Shown here: positions 1 through 9,310 of the stretch, one piece after another
How positions within the stretch are numbered: position 1 is the stretch's first letter
Layout: each line of letters starts with the position of its first letter
Assembly (NCBI GenBank): GCA_027943245.1
Contig: JANDJZ010000945.1
Span: 1-17,631, forward strand
DNA from: Acanthamoeba sp. SK_2022b
Lineage: Eukaryota; Discosea; Longamoebia; Acanthamoebidae
DNA length: 17,631 bases
Direction of reading: 5' to 3'
Translations under genes and position numbers: made by a program
Notes under the pieces: model-generated
The model's input: only the letters and a program-made list of their open reading frames with translations
The model's database searches: none
What the model was told of the DNA's origin: nothing

Positions 1-1825
<1,825 letters not shown>

Positions 1826-1857
1826 CCGGCTTTACTCTCTCAGCTTTCCGGAGGGGC

Positions 1858-3427
<1,570 letters not shown>

Positions 3428-3463
3428 TCAGGCGCGCTACATTCTTGTGGATCGGGGCAGGCC

Positions 3464-4018
3464 TTAAGCCCGCTTGAGGGCGAACTTCATCTGGTCGAGC
3501 TTGGTCTTCAGCGAGGCGTCGAACAGCTTCGAACCGACCTTGACCTTCAGGCCGCCCAGGATCGACGGATCGACGCGGGCGGTCAGTTCCGGCGCCTTGC
3601 CCAGGGCCTTGGACAGGGCGGCGGTGATGGCGGCGACCTGCTTGGCGTCCAGCGCCTGGGCGGACACGACCTCAGCGGCGACGATGCCGGCGTGTTTGGC
3701 GTAGCGGGTCTCGAAACCGGCGATCACGCCCGGCAGGTCCTTGGCGCGATGGTTCTGCGCCAGCAGGCCCAGGAAGTTGGACGTGGTCTTTTCGAACTTG
3801 GCCTTGGCGGCGATGGCGACCAACCCCTTGGCCTGATCCTCGGCCGAGATCACAGGCGAGCTGACCAGGCGACGCAGGTCTGCGCTGTCGATCCAGGCCG
3901 CCTTCAGCGACTGCAGGTCGGCGCGGACGGCGTCCAGACGGCCAGTTTCCAACGCCAGATCAAACAGCGCCTGTGCGTATCGATCGCCGACTTCCGTCGT
4001 TCTGAAATCATCAGCCAC
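3464..4018 (-). CDS. atpH: F1F0 ATP synthase subunit delta (OSCP family)
   Basis: Delta subunit, which ties the peripheral stalk (subunits b) to the top of the alpha3beta3 head. The protein is 184 residues. The N-terminal helical domain starts GDRYAQALFDLALETG, and the diagnostic OSCP C-terminal segment VDPSILGGLKVKVGSKLFDA is at about 148-167. The start is a GTG at 4018-4016. An in-frame TAA lies just two codons upstream, so no earlier start is possible. There is no strong Shine-Dalgarno sequence (only GGACC). This is the first gene of the atpHAGD operon and is divergent from the TerC gene. Spacing to atpA is 75 bp. F0 genes are absent here, as expected for alphaproteobacteria, which keep the F0 operon elsewhere. 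Confidence 0.96.
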   Translation of the reverse strand: MADDFRTTEVGDRYAQALFDLALETGRLDAVRADLQSLKAAWIDSADLRRLVSSPVISAEDQAKGLVAIAAKAKFEKTTSNFLGLLAQNHRAKDLPGVIAGFETRYAKHAGIVAAEVVSAQALDAKQVAAITAALSKALGKAPELTARVDPSILGGLKVKVGSKLFDASLKTKLDQMKFALKRA

Positions 4019-4052
4019 TGATTAGGGTCCGAGGTCGTTGTGTCAGGGTCGC

Positions 4053-4078
4053 GACCGATTGTGAGGATCACATCGGTC
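4053..4078. repeat. Inverted repeat / hairpin in the atp operon leader
   Basis: GACCGAT (4053-4059) and GTGA (4061-4064) pair with TCAC (4068-4071) and ATCGGTC (4072-4078). This is an 11-bp stem with one bulged T at 4060 and a GGA loop. It lies 35-60 bp upstream of the atpH GTG. It could be an mRNA hairpin in the atp leader or a protein-binding operator; the sequence does not decide which. Confidence 0.5.
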
Positions 4079-4115
4079 AGAAGCTTGAAATGCTTAGGAA
4101 AAGCACGACAGAGGC

Positions 4116-4131
4116 CGTATCCGTGAATACG
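4116..4131. repeat. Short inverted repeat CGTAT-N6-ATACG upstream of atpH
   Basis: CGTAT at 4116-4120 and ATACG at 4127-4131 form a perfect 5-bp dyad with a 6-bp spacer, typical operator geometry. The role is unknown, and a 5-bp dyad can occur by chance. Confidence 0.3.
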
Positions 4132-4356
4132 CCCCCTTCAAGCCGGGCGCCTGATAGCACGGGGTTTTGCTGCTCGCAACATTGTGTGATGGCCCACCAA
4201 GGTCGAGGCCTGCGCGATAACGCCGCGCGTCATGGCTGTGCGCCTGCATCGGCCGCCTGGGTGCGACCATAACGCCGCACCTGCCCCGCTTGATCGGTCC
4301 ATATGCGCGGCCCTAGCGATTTCGGTTCACGTTTTTCCCTAGGACCCCCAACCTCA

Positions 4357-5184
4357 ATGCTCGACAGCATCATCCCCCTGTTCTCCGACCCGGCCGCCTG
4401 GGCCGCGTTGGTGACCCTCATTGTGATGGAGGTGGTGCTGGGGATCGACAACCCTCATCTTCATCTCGATCCTTTCGAACAAACTGCCTGAACATCAACG
4501 CTCCAAGGTGCGGCGCATCGGCATCGGCCTGGCGCTGATCATGCGTCTGGCGCTGCTGTCCATCATCGCCTGGCTGGTGGGTCTGGTTCAGCCGGTCTTC
4601 ACCGTCATGGGCAATTCCTTCTCGTGGAAGAGGACCTGATCCTGATCGCGGGCGGCCTGTTCCTGGTCTGGAAGGCCACCAAGGAGATCCACCACACCGT
4701 CGATCCGACGCCCTCGCCCGCTGTCCTGGACAAGAAGGACGTGATGATCACCAACGCCGGCGCGGCCATCTTCCAGATCATCATTCTGGACATCGTCTTC
4801 TCGATCGACTCGATCCTGACGGCGGTAGGCATGACCGAGCACCTGCCGATCATGGTGGTGGCGGTCCTGGTCGCCGTGACCGTGATGCTGCTGGCCGCCG
4901 ATCCTCTGGCCAACTTCATCAACAAGAACCCGACCGTGGTGATGCTGGCCCTGGGCTTCCTGTTGATGATCGGCATGGTTCTGATCGCGGACGGCTTTGG
5001 TTTCCACGTGCCGAAGGGCTACATCTACGCCGCCATGGCCTTCTCGGCCGGTGTCGAGGCGCTGAACATGCTGAGCCGCCGCTCCTCCTCCAAGAAGGAG
5101 CTGGCCGAGCGTGCCCGCGCCGAGGCTGATCAGGCCGAAGCCCGCGCCCTCAAGGCCGAGGCGGAGGCTGCAGAAAAGGTCTGA
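4357..5184 (+). pseudogene. TerC-family integral membrane protein, broken by two indels
   Basis: TerC-type multi-spanning membrane protein of the YgdQ/YoaE branch. Members are linked to metal-ion (mainly manganese) export or tellurium resistance, but the substrate here is unknown. The start (MLDSIIPLFSDPAAW) leads into VVLGIDN, the first conserved acidic transmembrane motif. An extra C in the CCC at 4452-4454 then shifts the frame and gives a stop at 4489-4491. The expected [19 protein letters not shown] continues in the +1 frame up to [10 protein letters not shown]. At 4628-4632 AAGAG stands where three bases (family xxDLI) are expected, and the frame returns with [20 protein letters not shown]. 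The second acidic motif, [15 protein letters not shown], is intact. The tail after about residue 245 is a charged Ala/Glu/Lys coiled coil ([18 protein letters not shown]). Corrected length is about 274 residues. The breaks look like sequence errors. It probably forms an operon with the cyclase 5 bp downstream. Confidence 0.88.
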
Positions 5185-5189
5185 CGCCC

Positions 5190-5972
5190 ATGCCCCGTCC
5201 GTCGTCGCTTCTGGCCGCGCTTTGCCTCGGCCTCATTCTGGCGACGGGCGCGGGCCTGAGGACGCAAGCTGAAGTCCCGGTTCAGGGCTTCGAGGTGGTC
5301 AAGGCCTATCCCCATGATGACGAGGCCTTCACCGAGGGCCTCTTCTTCCATGACGGCGACCTGTACGAGAGCACCGGCCTGTATCCGTCCTTCATCCGGC
5401 AGATTCGGCTGGAGACGGGCGAGGTGCTGCGCCAGCGCAACCTGCCGACCATCTATTTCGGCGAAGGCTCCACGGCGCTGAACGGCAGGCTCTACAGCCT
5501 GACCTGGCGCAACCAGATCGGCTTCATCTGGAAGCTGGACGACTTCGCGCCCCTTGGCGGCTTTTCCTATACGGGCGAAGGCTGGGGCATGACCAATGAC
5601 GGCGCCCGCCTGATCATGAGCGACGGCACCGACCAGATCCGCTTCCTCGACCCCGCGACCCTGGCCGAGACCGGGCGCATCCGCGTCACCGCCGACGGCC
5701 AGCCGCTGGATCAGATCAACGAACTGGAGTGGGTCGACGGCGAACTGCTGGCCAACATCTGGCAGGACAGCCGCATCGCCCGCATCGATCCGGCGACGGG
5801 CCATGTGAAGGCCTTCATCGACCTCAGCAGCCTTGTCCCCAATGGCCCGGACATTGACCCCAACGACGATGTGCTGAACGGCATCGCCTGGGATGCGGCG
5901 GGCAAGCGGCTGTTCGTCACCGGAAAACGCTGGCCGCAACTGTTCGAAATCAGGCTGAAGCCGCTCGCCTAA
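5190..5972 (+). CDS. Exported glutaminyl-peptide cyclotransferase (plant-type glutaminyl cyclase)
   Basis: Predicted to cyclise N-terminal glutamine of peptides or proteins to pyroglutamate, releasing ammonia, in the periplasm. It is 260 residues. A hydrophobic signal peptide spans about 5-27 with a likely cut after TQA. The rest matches the five-bladed beta-propeller family of papaya glutaminyl cyclase: AYPHDDEAFTEGLFF (39-53), YESTGLY (59-65), GEGWGMTNDG (129-138), MSDGT (143-147), INELEWVDGE (176-185), LNGIAWD (229-235) and TGKRWPQLFEI (244-254). Glu49, an Asn near 177 and Lys246 fall in conserved blocks, consistent with an active enzyme, though I assign them from memory of the family. It starts 5 bp after the TerC stop, so it is probably cotranscribed with it. 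Its TAA overlaps the ahpD stop on the other strand. Confidence 0.9.
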   Translation: MPRPSSLLAALCLGLILATGAGLRTQAEVPVQGFEVVKAYPHDDEAFTEGLFFHDGDLYESTGLYPSFIRQIRLETGEVLRQRNLPTIYFGEGSTALNGRLYSLTWRNQIGFIWKLDDFAPLGGFSYTGEGWGMTNDGARLIMSDGTDQIRFLDPATLAETGRIRVTADGQPLDQINELEWVDGELLANIWQDSRIARIDPATGHVKAFIDLSSLVPNGPDIDPNDDVLNGIAWDAAGKRLFVTGKRWPQLFEIRLKPLA

Positions 5973-6523
5973 ACGGTCTGCGCCGCTTCTGCGGAAGCCA
6001 TCACCCGACTGGCGGCATGGACCACAGCGGCGATGCGGAGCGCGGTCTGGACGACGGCAGGCTCCACGCCGTGCTTTTTCAACTCGCCCTCATGCGCGTC
6101 GAGACAGGCGCCGCAGCCGTTGATCGCCGACACCGCCAGCGCCCACAGCTCGAAATCCAGCCGTTCCACGCCCGTCGGCGCCGCCAGATTCATCCGCAGC
6201 CGCGTCGGCAGGGCCTCGTACTCCCGGTTCTGCATCAGGTGCAGCGCCCGGTAATAGATGTTGGTCATGCCCATCCGCGCCGCCGCAGACCGCGCAGCAT
6301 CGGCAAGCTCTGGCGACAACCGCACCTGCGCCTCGGCTTCAAAGGTCCGCACCACCGAGGCGACGCCGATTCCGTGCGCGCAGGCCAGGAAACAGCCCCA
6401 CTTCTGCTGGTCCGTCAGGGTCGCATCCTCGGCCAGAACCTGAAGATTGCGGCACGAATCTCCCGTCCAGGTCCGGGATGGCGCGATCAGGGCGGCCAGA
6501 GGGGGCAGGGCGATCTGGGTCAT
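5969..6523 (-). CDS. ahpD: AhpD-type alkylhydroperoxidase (carboxymuconolactone decarboxylase family)
   Basis: Thiol-disulfide peroxidase/adaptor of the AhpD family, which in mycobacteria reduces AhpC and also has weak peroxidase activity. It is 184 residues from the ATG at 6523, which has a good AGGAG 10 bp upstream. The catalytic set known from M. tuberculosis AhpD is complete with the same spacing: Glu125 (FELW), Cys137 and Cys140 (NGCGACLDAHE) and His144. An upstream in-frame extension of 131 codons runs over the 3' part of the catalase gene in another frame and is not real. The gene lies 97 bp downstream of the catalase gene on the same strand. There is no ahpC in the window, so its partner is elsewhere or different. 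Its TAG overlaps the cyclase stop. Confidence 0.93.
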   Translation of the reverse strand: MTQIALPPLAALIAPSRTWTGDSCRNLQVLAEDATLTDQQKWGCFLACAHGIGVASVVRTFEAEAQVRLSPELADAARSAAARMGMTNIYYRALHLMQNREYEALPTRLRMNLAAPTGVERLDFELWALAVSAINGCGACLDAHEGELKKHGVEPAVVQTALRIAAVVHAASRVMASAEAAQTV

Positions 6524-6538
6524 GGGCGGCGTCTCCTG
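6524..6538 (-). promoter_or_regulatory. Ribosome binding site that fixes the ahpD start
   Basis: On the minus strand AGGAGA lies 8 bases before the ATG at 6523. It supports this start over the far-upstream in-frame ATG codons. Confidence 0.6.
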
Positions 6539-6539
6539 C

Positions 6540-6560
6540 GGCCTTTCTAGCAGAAAGGCC
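6540..6560. repeat. 9-bp perfect hairpin upstream of ahpD
   Basis: GGCCTTTCT (6540-6548) and AGAAAGGCC (6552-6560) form a perfect 9-bp stem around AGC. The four bases 6557-6560 are shared with the next hairpin (6557-6582), so the two structures exclude each other in the catalase-ahpD transcript. Confidence 0.6.
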
Positions 6561-6582
6561 GGGCGCCTTTCGACGCCCGGCC
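6557..6582 (-). terminator. Possible intrinsic terminator after the catalase gene
   Basis: GGCCGGGCG (6557-6565) pairs with CGCCCGGCC (6574-6582) around an 8-base loop. Read on the minus strand the stem is followed by TTTCTG, a short U-run. It sits 38 bp after the catalase stop and before ahpD. The U-run is weak, so it may only reduce read-through into ahpD. Confidence 0.5.
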
Positions 6583-6620
6583 AAGTCAGCTTCAGGTCTC
6601 CCAACCTTTTTCGCCGCAGA

Positions 6621-8143
6621 CTATTTGGCGATCTCCAACCCGCGTGCCGCACGAAGATGCATCGGCAGGGTGGTCGGATCCTCCCCGACCTTGGCCTTGT
6701 CCGCCTCGACCGCCGCGCGGACGCCCGCGGCATAGTCGGGGTGCACCTTCTCCAGATGGGCGAACTGGCGCTCCAGGATGAAGTCCGGCACCCCCTGCAT
6801 GGCCGCCGCCATGTTGGAGAACAGCCGCTGGCGTTCACCCGCATCGAACAGCTCGAACAGGGCGCGCGGCTGGCTGTAGTCGTCATTGCCGTCGCGATGG
6901 TCCCAGCGGTCAGCATCCCCGGTGATCTTCAACGGCGGCTCGCGGTACTCCGGCGTCTGGACCGGCCCGCCGAAGCTGTTCGGCTCGTAATAGGCGTCCG
7001 GGTTCGGGTTGTTGGCGAAGAACCGCATCGCACCGTCCTTGTGATAGTGATGCACCGGGCATCTGGGCGCATTCACCGGCAGGGCCTCATAGTGGGTGCC
7101 CAGCCGATAGCGGTGGGCGTCTGCATAGGAAAACACCCGCGCCTGCAGCATCTTGTCCGGCGAATGACCGATGCCGGGCACGATGTTGGACGGGCTGAAG
7201 GCGGCCTGTTCGATCTCGGCGAAATAGTTGTCGGCGTTGCGGTTCAGCTCCAGCACCCCGATCTCGATGGGCGGGAAATCGCCATGCGGCCAGACCTTGG
7301 TCAGGTCGAACGGGTTGTAGGCGGTCCGCTCCGCCTCGGCCTCGCTCATGATCTGGACCTGCACCGTCCATTGCGGGAAGGCGCCGGCCTCGATGGCGCC
7401 GAACAGCGCCTCCTGATAGCCCTCGCGCGACTGGCCGATGACCTTCTCACCCTCGGCGTTGGTGTAGTGTTTGTGGCCCTGACGGGTCTTGAAGTGGAAC
7501 TTGACCCAGTGGCGCTCGCCCGCCGCATTGATCAGGCTGTAGGTGTGCGAGCCATAGCCGTTCATATGCATCGGCGTGACCGGCAGACCCCGATCCGAGA
7601 ACAGGGTCGTCACCTGGTGCAGGCTCTCCGGCGACTGGGACCAGAAGTCCCACATGGCTGTGGGGCTGCGCAGATTGGTCCGGGGGTGGCGCTTCTGCGT
7701 ATGGATGAAGTCGGGGAATCCCAGCGACTGCGCACGAAGAAGACCGGCGTGTTGTTGCCCACCAGGTCCCAGTTGCCCTCCTCGGTGTAGAATTTCAGCG
7801 AGAAGCCGCGCACGTCGCGTTCATGGTCCGCCGCGCCCATCTCGCCCGCCACGGTCGAGAACCGGGCCAGCATCGGCGTCTCGGCGCCCGGCTGCAGCAC
7901 CTTGGCGCGGGTGTATTTCGAGATGTCCCCGGTGATCCGCAGCGTCCCGTGCGCGCCCCAGCCCTTGGCGTGGACGACCCGTTCGGGGATGCGCTCGCGG
8001 TTCTGGTGCGCCAGCTTCTCCAGCAGTTGCCAGTCCTGCATCAGCACCGGGCCGCGCGGCCCCGCCGTCAGGCTGTTCTGGTTGTCGGCGACCGGCGCGC
8101 CTGCGCTGGTGGTCAGGGTCGGGGGCGTTTTGGTGTCGGACAT
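6621..8143 (-). pseudogene. katA: Small-subunit heme catalase, broken by one frameshift
   Basis: Monofunctional heme catalase, which breaks hydrogen peroxide down to water and oxygen in the cytoplasm. From the ATG at 8143 (AGAGAGG upstream) the frame gives the distal-side motif [12 protein letters not shown] with His58 and [10 protein letters not shown] with Asn131. After Arg138 the frame shifts at 7725-7732: the family continues [18 protein letters not shown], but one base is missing, so [13 protein letters not shown] is read in another frame. The rest is intact: [16 protein letters not shown], the proximal heme-binding [14 protein letters not shown] (Tyr340 in corrected numbering) and a TAG at 6621. 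One base restored gives 507 residues, normal for small-subunit catalases. The perfect conservation downstream argues for sequence error. It is divergent from oxyR and very likely OxyR-controlled. Confidence 0.92.
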
Positions 8144-8182
8144 GGCGAAGACCTCTCTGAAGACGGGGCCATTCAGCACCGC

Positions 8183-8211
8183 TTGGCGCGATAAGGCCAA
8201 TCGATTATCTT
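8183..8211 (+). promoter_or_regulatory. Candidate promoter of oxyR
   Basis: TTGGCG (8183-8188), a 17-bp spacer, then TATCTT (8206-8211), each 4/6 of consensus. Its start point would be about 8218, placing the OxyR-type site just downstream, where bound OxyR could repress its own gene. A weak match, low confidence. Confidence 0.3.
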
Positions 8212-8232
8212 TGCCACCTTCATAGATTTCAC
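8204..8232 (-). promoter_or_regulatory. Candidate sigma-70 promoter of the catalase gene
   Basis: On the minus strand GTGAAA (8232-8227), a 17-bp spacer, then GATAAT (8209-8204), which is 5/6 of the -10 consensus. The -35 element lies inside the OxyR-type site, the arrangement expected for an OxyR-activated promoter. The predicted leader is about 55 bases. Confidence 0.5.
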
Positions 8233-8236
8233 CTAT
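8222..8236. promoter_or_regulatory. OxyR-type binding site ATAG-N7-CTAT
   Basis: ATAG at 8222-8225 and CTAT at 8233-8236 are separated by exactly 7 bases, the half-operator known from E. coli OxyR (ATAG-N7-CTAT, repeated after 7 bases for a tetramer). The second half-operator is poorly kept: at the expected positions upstream there is ATCG (8200-8203) but TTGC (8211-8214). A separate dyad GATAA-N10-TTATC is at 8190-8209. The site is 10 bp before the oxyR ATG and overlaps the catalase -35. Confidence 0.65.
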
Positions 8237-8245
8237 CCATCATCC

Positions 8246-9145
8246 ATGCTCCCCACCCTGCGACAGCTCCAGTATCTCAAGCTTCTGGCCGAGCACGGCA
8301 GCTTCTCGCGCGCCGCCGAGGCCGCTCATGTCAGCCAGCCCGCCCTCAGCGCCGGGGTGCAGGAGCTTGAGCGGATCCTGGGCGCCCCCGTGGTCGAACG
8401 CACGCGCGGCGCCGTCCTGCTGACCGCCGTTGGGGCCGAGGCCGTGCGCCGGGCCGAGGACGTGCTTGCCCGAACCGAAGATCTGGTCGAGGCCGCCAAG
8501 AACGCGGGCCGCCCCCTGTCCGGACGCTTTCGGCTGGGCGTCATCCCGACCGTGGCCCCCTTCCTGCTGCCGCGCAAACTGCCGTCGGTGAAGGCCGCCT
8601 ATCCGAACCTGAAGCTGTTCATCCGCGAGGACCTGACGCCGCGCCTGATCGCCGCGCTCAAGGTCGGACAGATCGACGCCGCCGTCATCGCCCTGCCCTA
8701 TGAGGCGCCAGGCATCGAACACGCGCGCATCGGCGACGACGAGATCATGGCCGCCGCTCCGCACGACCACCCGCTGGCCGCGCCCGGCCCGATCCGCCCC
8801 GGCTCGCTGCGCGCCGAAGACCTGATCCTGCTGGAAGACGGCCACTGCCTGCGCGACCACGCCCTGGCGGCGCTGGATATCGAGGCCCCGCGCGGCGACG
8901 ACGTCTTCGCCGCCACCAGCCTGCATACGCTGGTGCAGATGGTCGGCTCGGGCCTGGGCGTCTCCTTCCTGCCCCGGATGGCGGTGCAGGCGGGCCTGGC
9001 CGACAATCCGTCCGTCGCCATCCGCGCCTTCGAGAACCAGGCCGACGGCGCCCCGCCCCACCGCGAAATCGTCGTCGCCTGGCGCGCAGGCTCCAGCCGC
9101 GCCGCCGAAGCCCGCCTGCTGGCCGAAGCCCTCAAGCTGGACTGA
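8246..9145 (+). CDS. oxyR: OxyR-like LysR-family peroxide sensor, single cysteine
   Basis: LysR-type transcription factor, OxyR branch, expected to sense hydrogen peroxide and switch on catalase. It is 299 residues. The N-terminal winged helix-turn-helix (LRQLQYLKLLAEHGSFSRAA, about 5-24, then VSQPALSAGVQELE) is typical. The effector domain has GVIPTVAPFLLPRKLP (98-113), LLEDGHCLRDHAL (195-207) and ATSLHTLVQMVGSGLGVSFL. Cys201 matches the peroxidatic Cys199 of E. coli OxyR, but the position of the resolving Cys208 is Leu210 and there is no other cysteine in the protein. The ATG at 8246 lacks a Shine-Dalgarno sequence. It is divergent from the catalase gene and 165 bp upstream of acnB on the same strand, with no convincing terminator between. 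Family assignment is firm; the sensing chemistry must differ from E. coli OxyR. Confidence 0.93.
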   Translation: MLPTLRQLQYLKLLAEHGSFSRAAEAAHVSQPALSAGVQELERILGAPVVERTRGAVLLTAVGAEAVRRAEDVLARTEDLVEAAKNAGRPLSGRFRLGVIPTVAPFLLPRKLPSVKAAYPNLKLFIREDLTPRLIAALKVGQIDAAVIALPYEAPGIEHARIGDDEIMAAAPHDHPLAAPGPIRPGSLRAEDLILLEDGHCLRDHALAALDIEAPRGDDVFAATSLHTLVQMVGSGLGVSFLPRMAVQAGLADNPSVAIRAFENQADGAPPHREIVVAWRAGSSRAAEARLLAEALKLD

Positions 9146-9296
9146 GGCCGCACTGAGGCCCCTGGGCCACGCTCGCCGCCTACGACAGAGGTCGAAGCCG
9201 CATCGGCCCCGCTTCTATTGCGACCCCATTCCTTATGTGGGAAAGGCCCCGCGCGGTTTGGCGGGCCTGCGGGCGCGCCTGATCGCGGACCGGATC

Positions 9297-9304
9297 AAGG
9301 AAGG
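9297..9304 (+). promoter_or_regulatory. Ribosome binding site that fixes the acnB start
   Basis: AAGGAAGG lies 6 bases before the ATG at 9311. It decides for this start over a TTG 31 codons upstream, and the resulting N-terminus ([20 protein letters not shown]) matches known AcnB proteins. Confidence 0.75.
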
Positions 9305-9310
9305 CCGCAC

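Larger units (their letters stand above)
4019..4356. other. Divergent intergenic control region, atpH / TerC gene
   Basis: A 338-bp stretch with no convincing gene. It must hold the promoter of the atp operon (minus) and of the TerC-cyclase pair (plus), but I see no near-consensus -35/-10 pair for either. It contains two inverted repeats on the atp side (4053-4078 and 4116-4131) and a 10-bp direct repeat ATAACGCCGC at 4217-4226 and 4269-4278. A 60-codon reading frame at 4090-4272 has no family resemblance and no ribosome site, so it is not called. The TerC start has an AGGA at 4341-4344, rather far from its ATG. Confidence 0.6.

Noticed and set aside
4059..4073. TGTGA...TCACA resembling a CRP/FNR-type site upstream of atpH
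   Set aside because: The half-sites are only 3 bases apart instead of the usual 6 (CRP) or the FNR form TTGAT-N4-ATCAA, so it does not fit a known site.
4090..4272. 60-codon frame in the atpH/TerC gap
   Set aside because: No ribosome site, no recognisable family and no sign of coding bias. The region is better explained as control DNA.
6447..7790. 447-codon plus-strand frame over catalase and ahpD
   Set aside because: Runs antisense to catalase motifs and has no domain of its own.
9157..9168. GGCCC-CT-GGGCC palindrome after oxyR as a terminator
   Set aside because: The loop would be only two bases, the stem very short, and no U-run follows.
9218..9310. 31-codon N-terminal extension of AcnB from a TTG
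   Set aside because: The AAGGAAGG site and the family N-terminus place the start at 9311.
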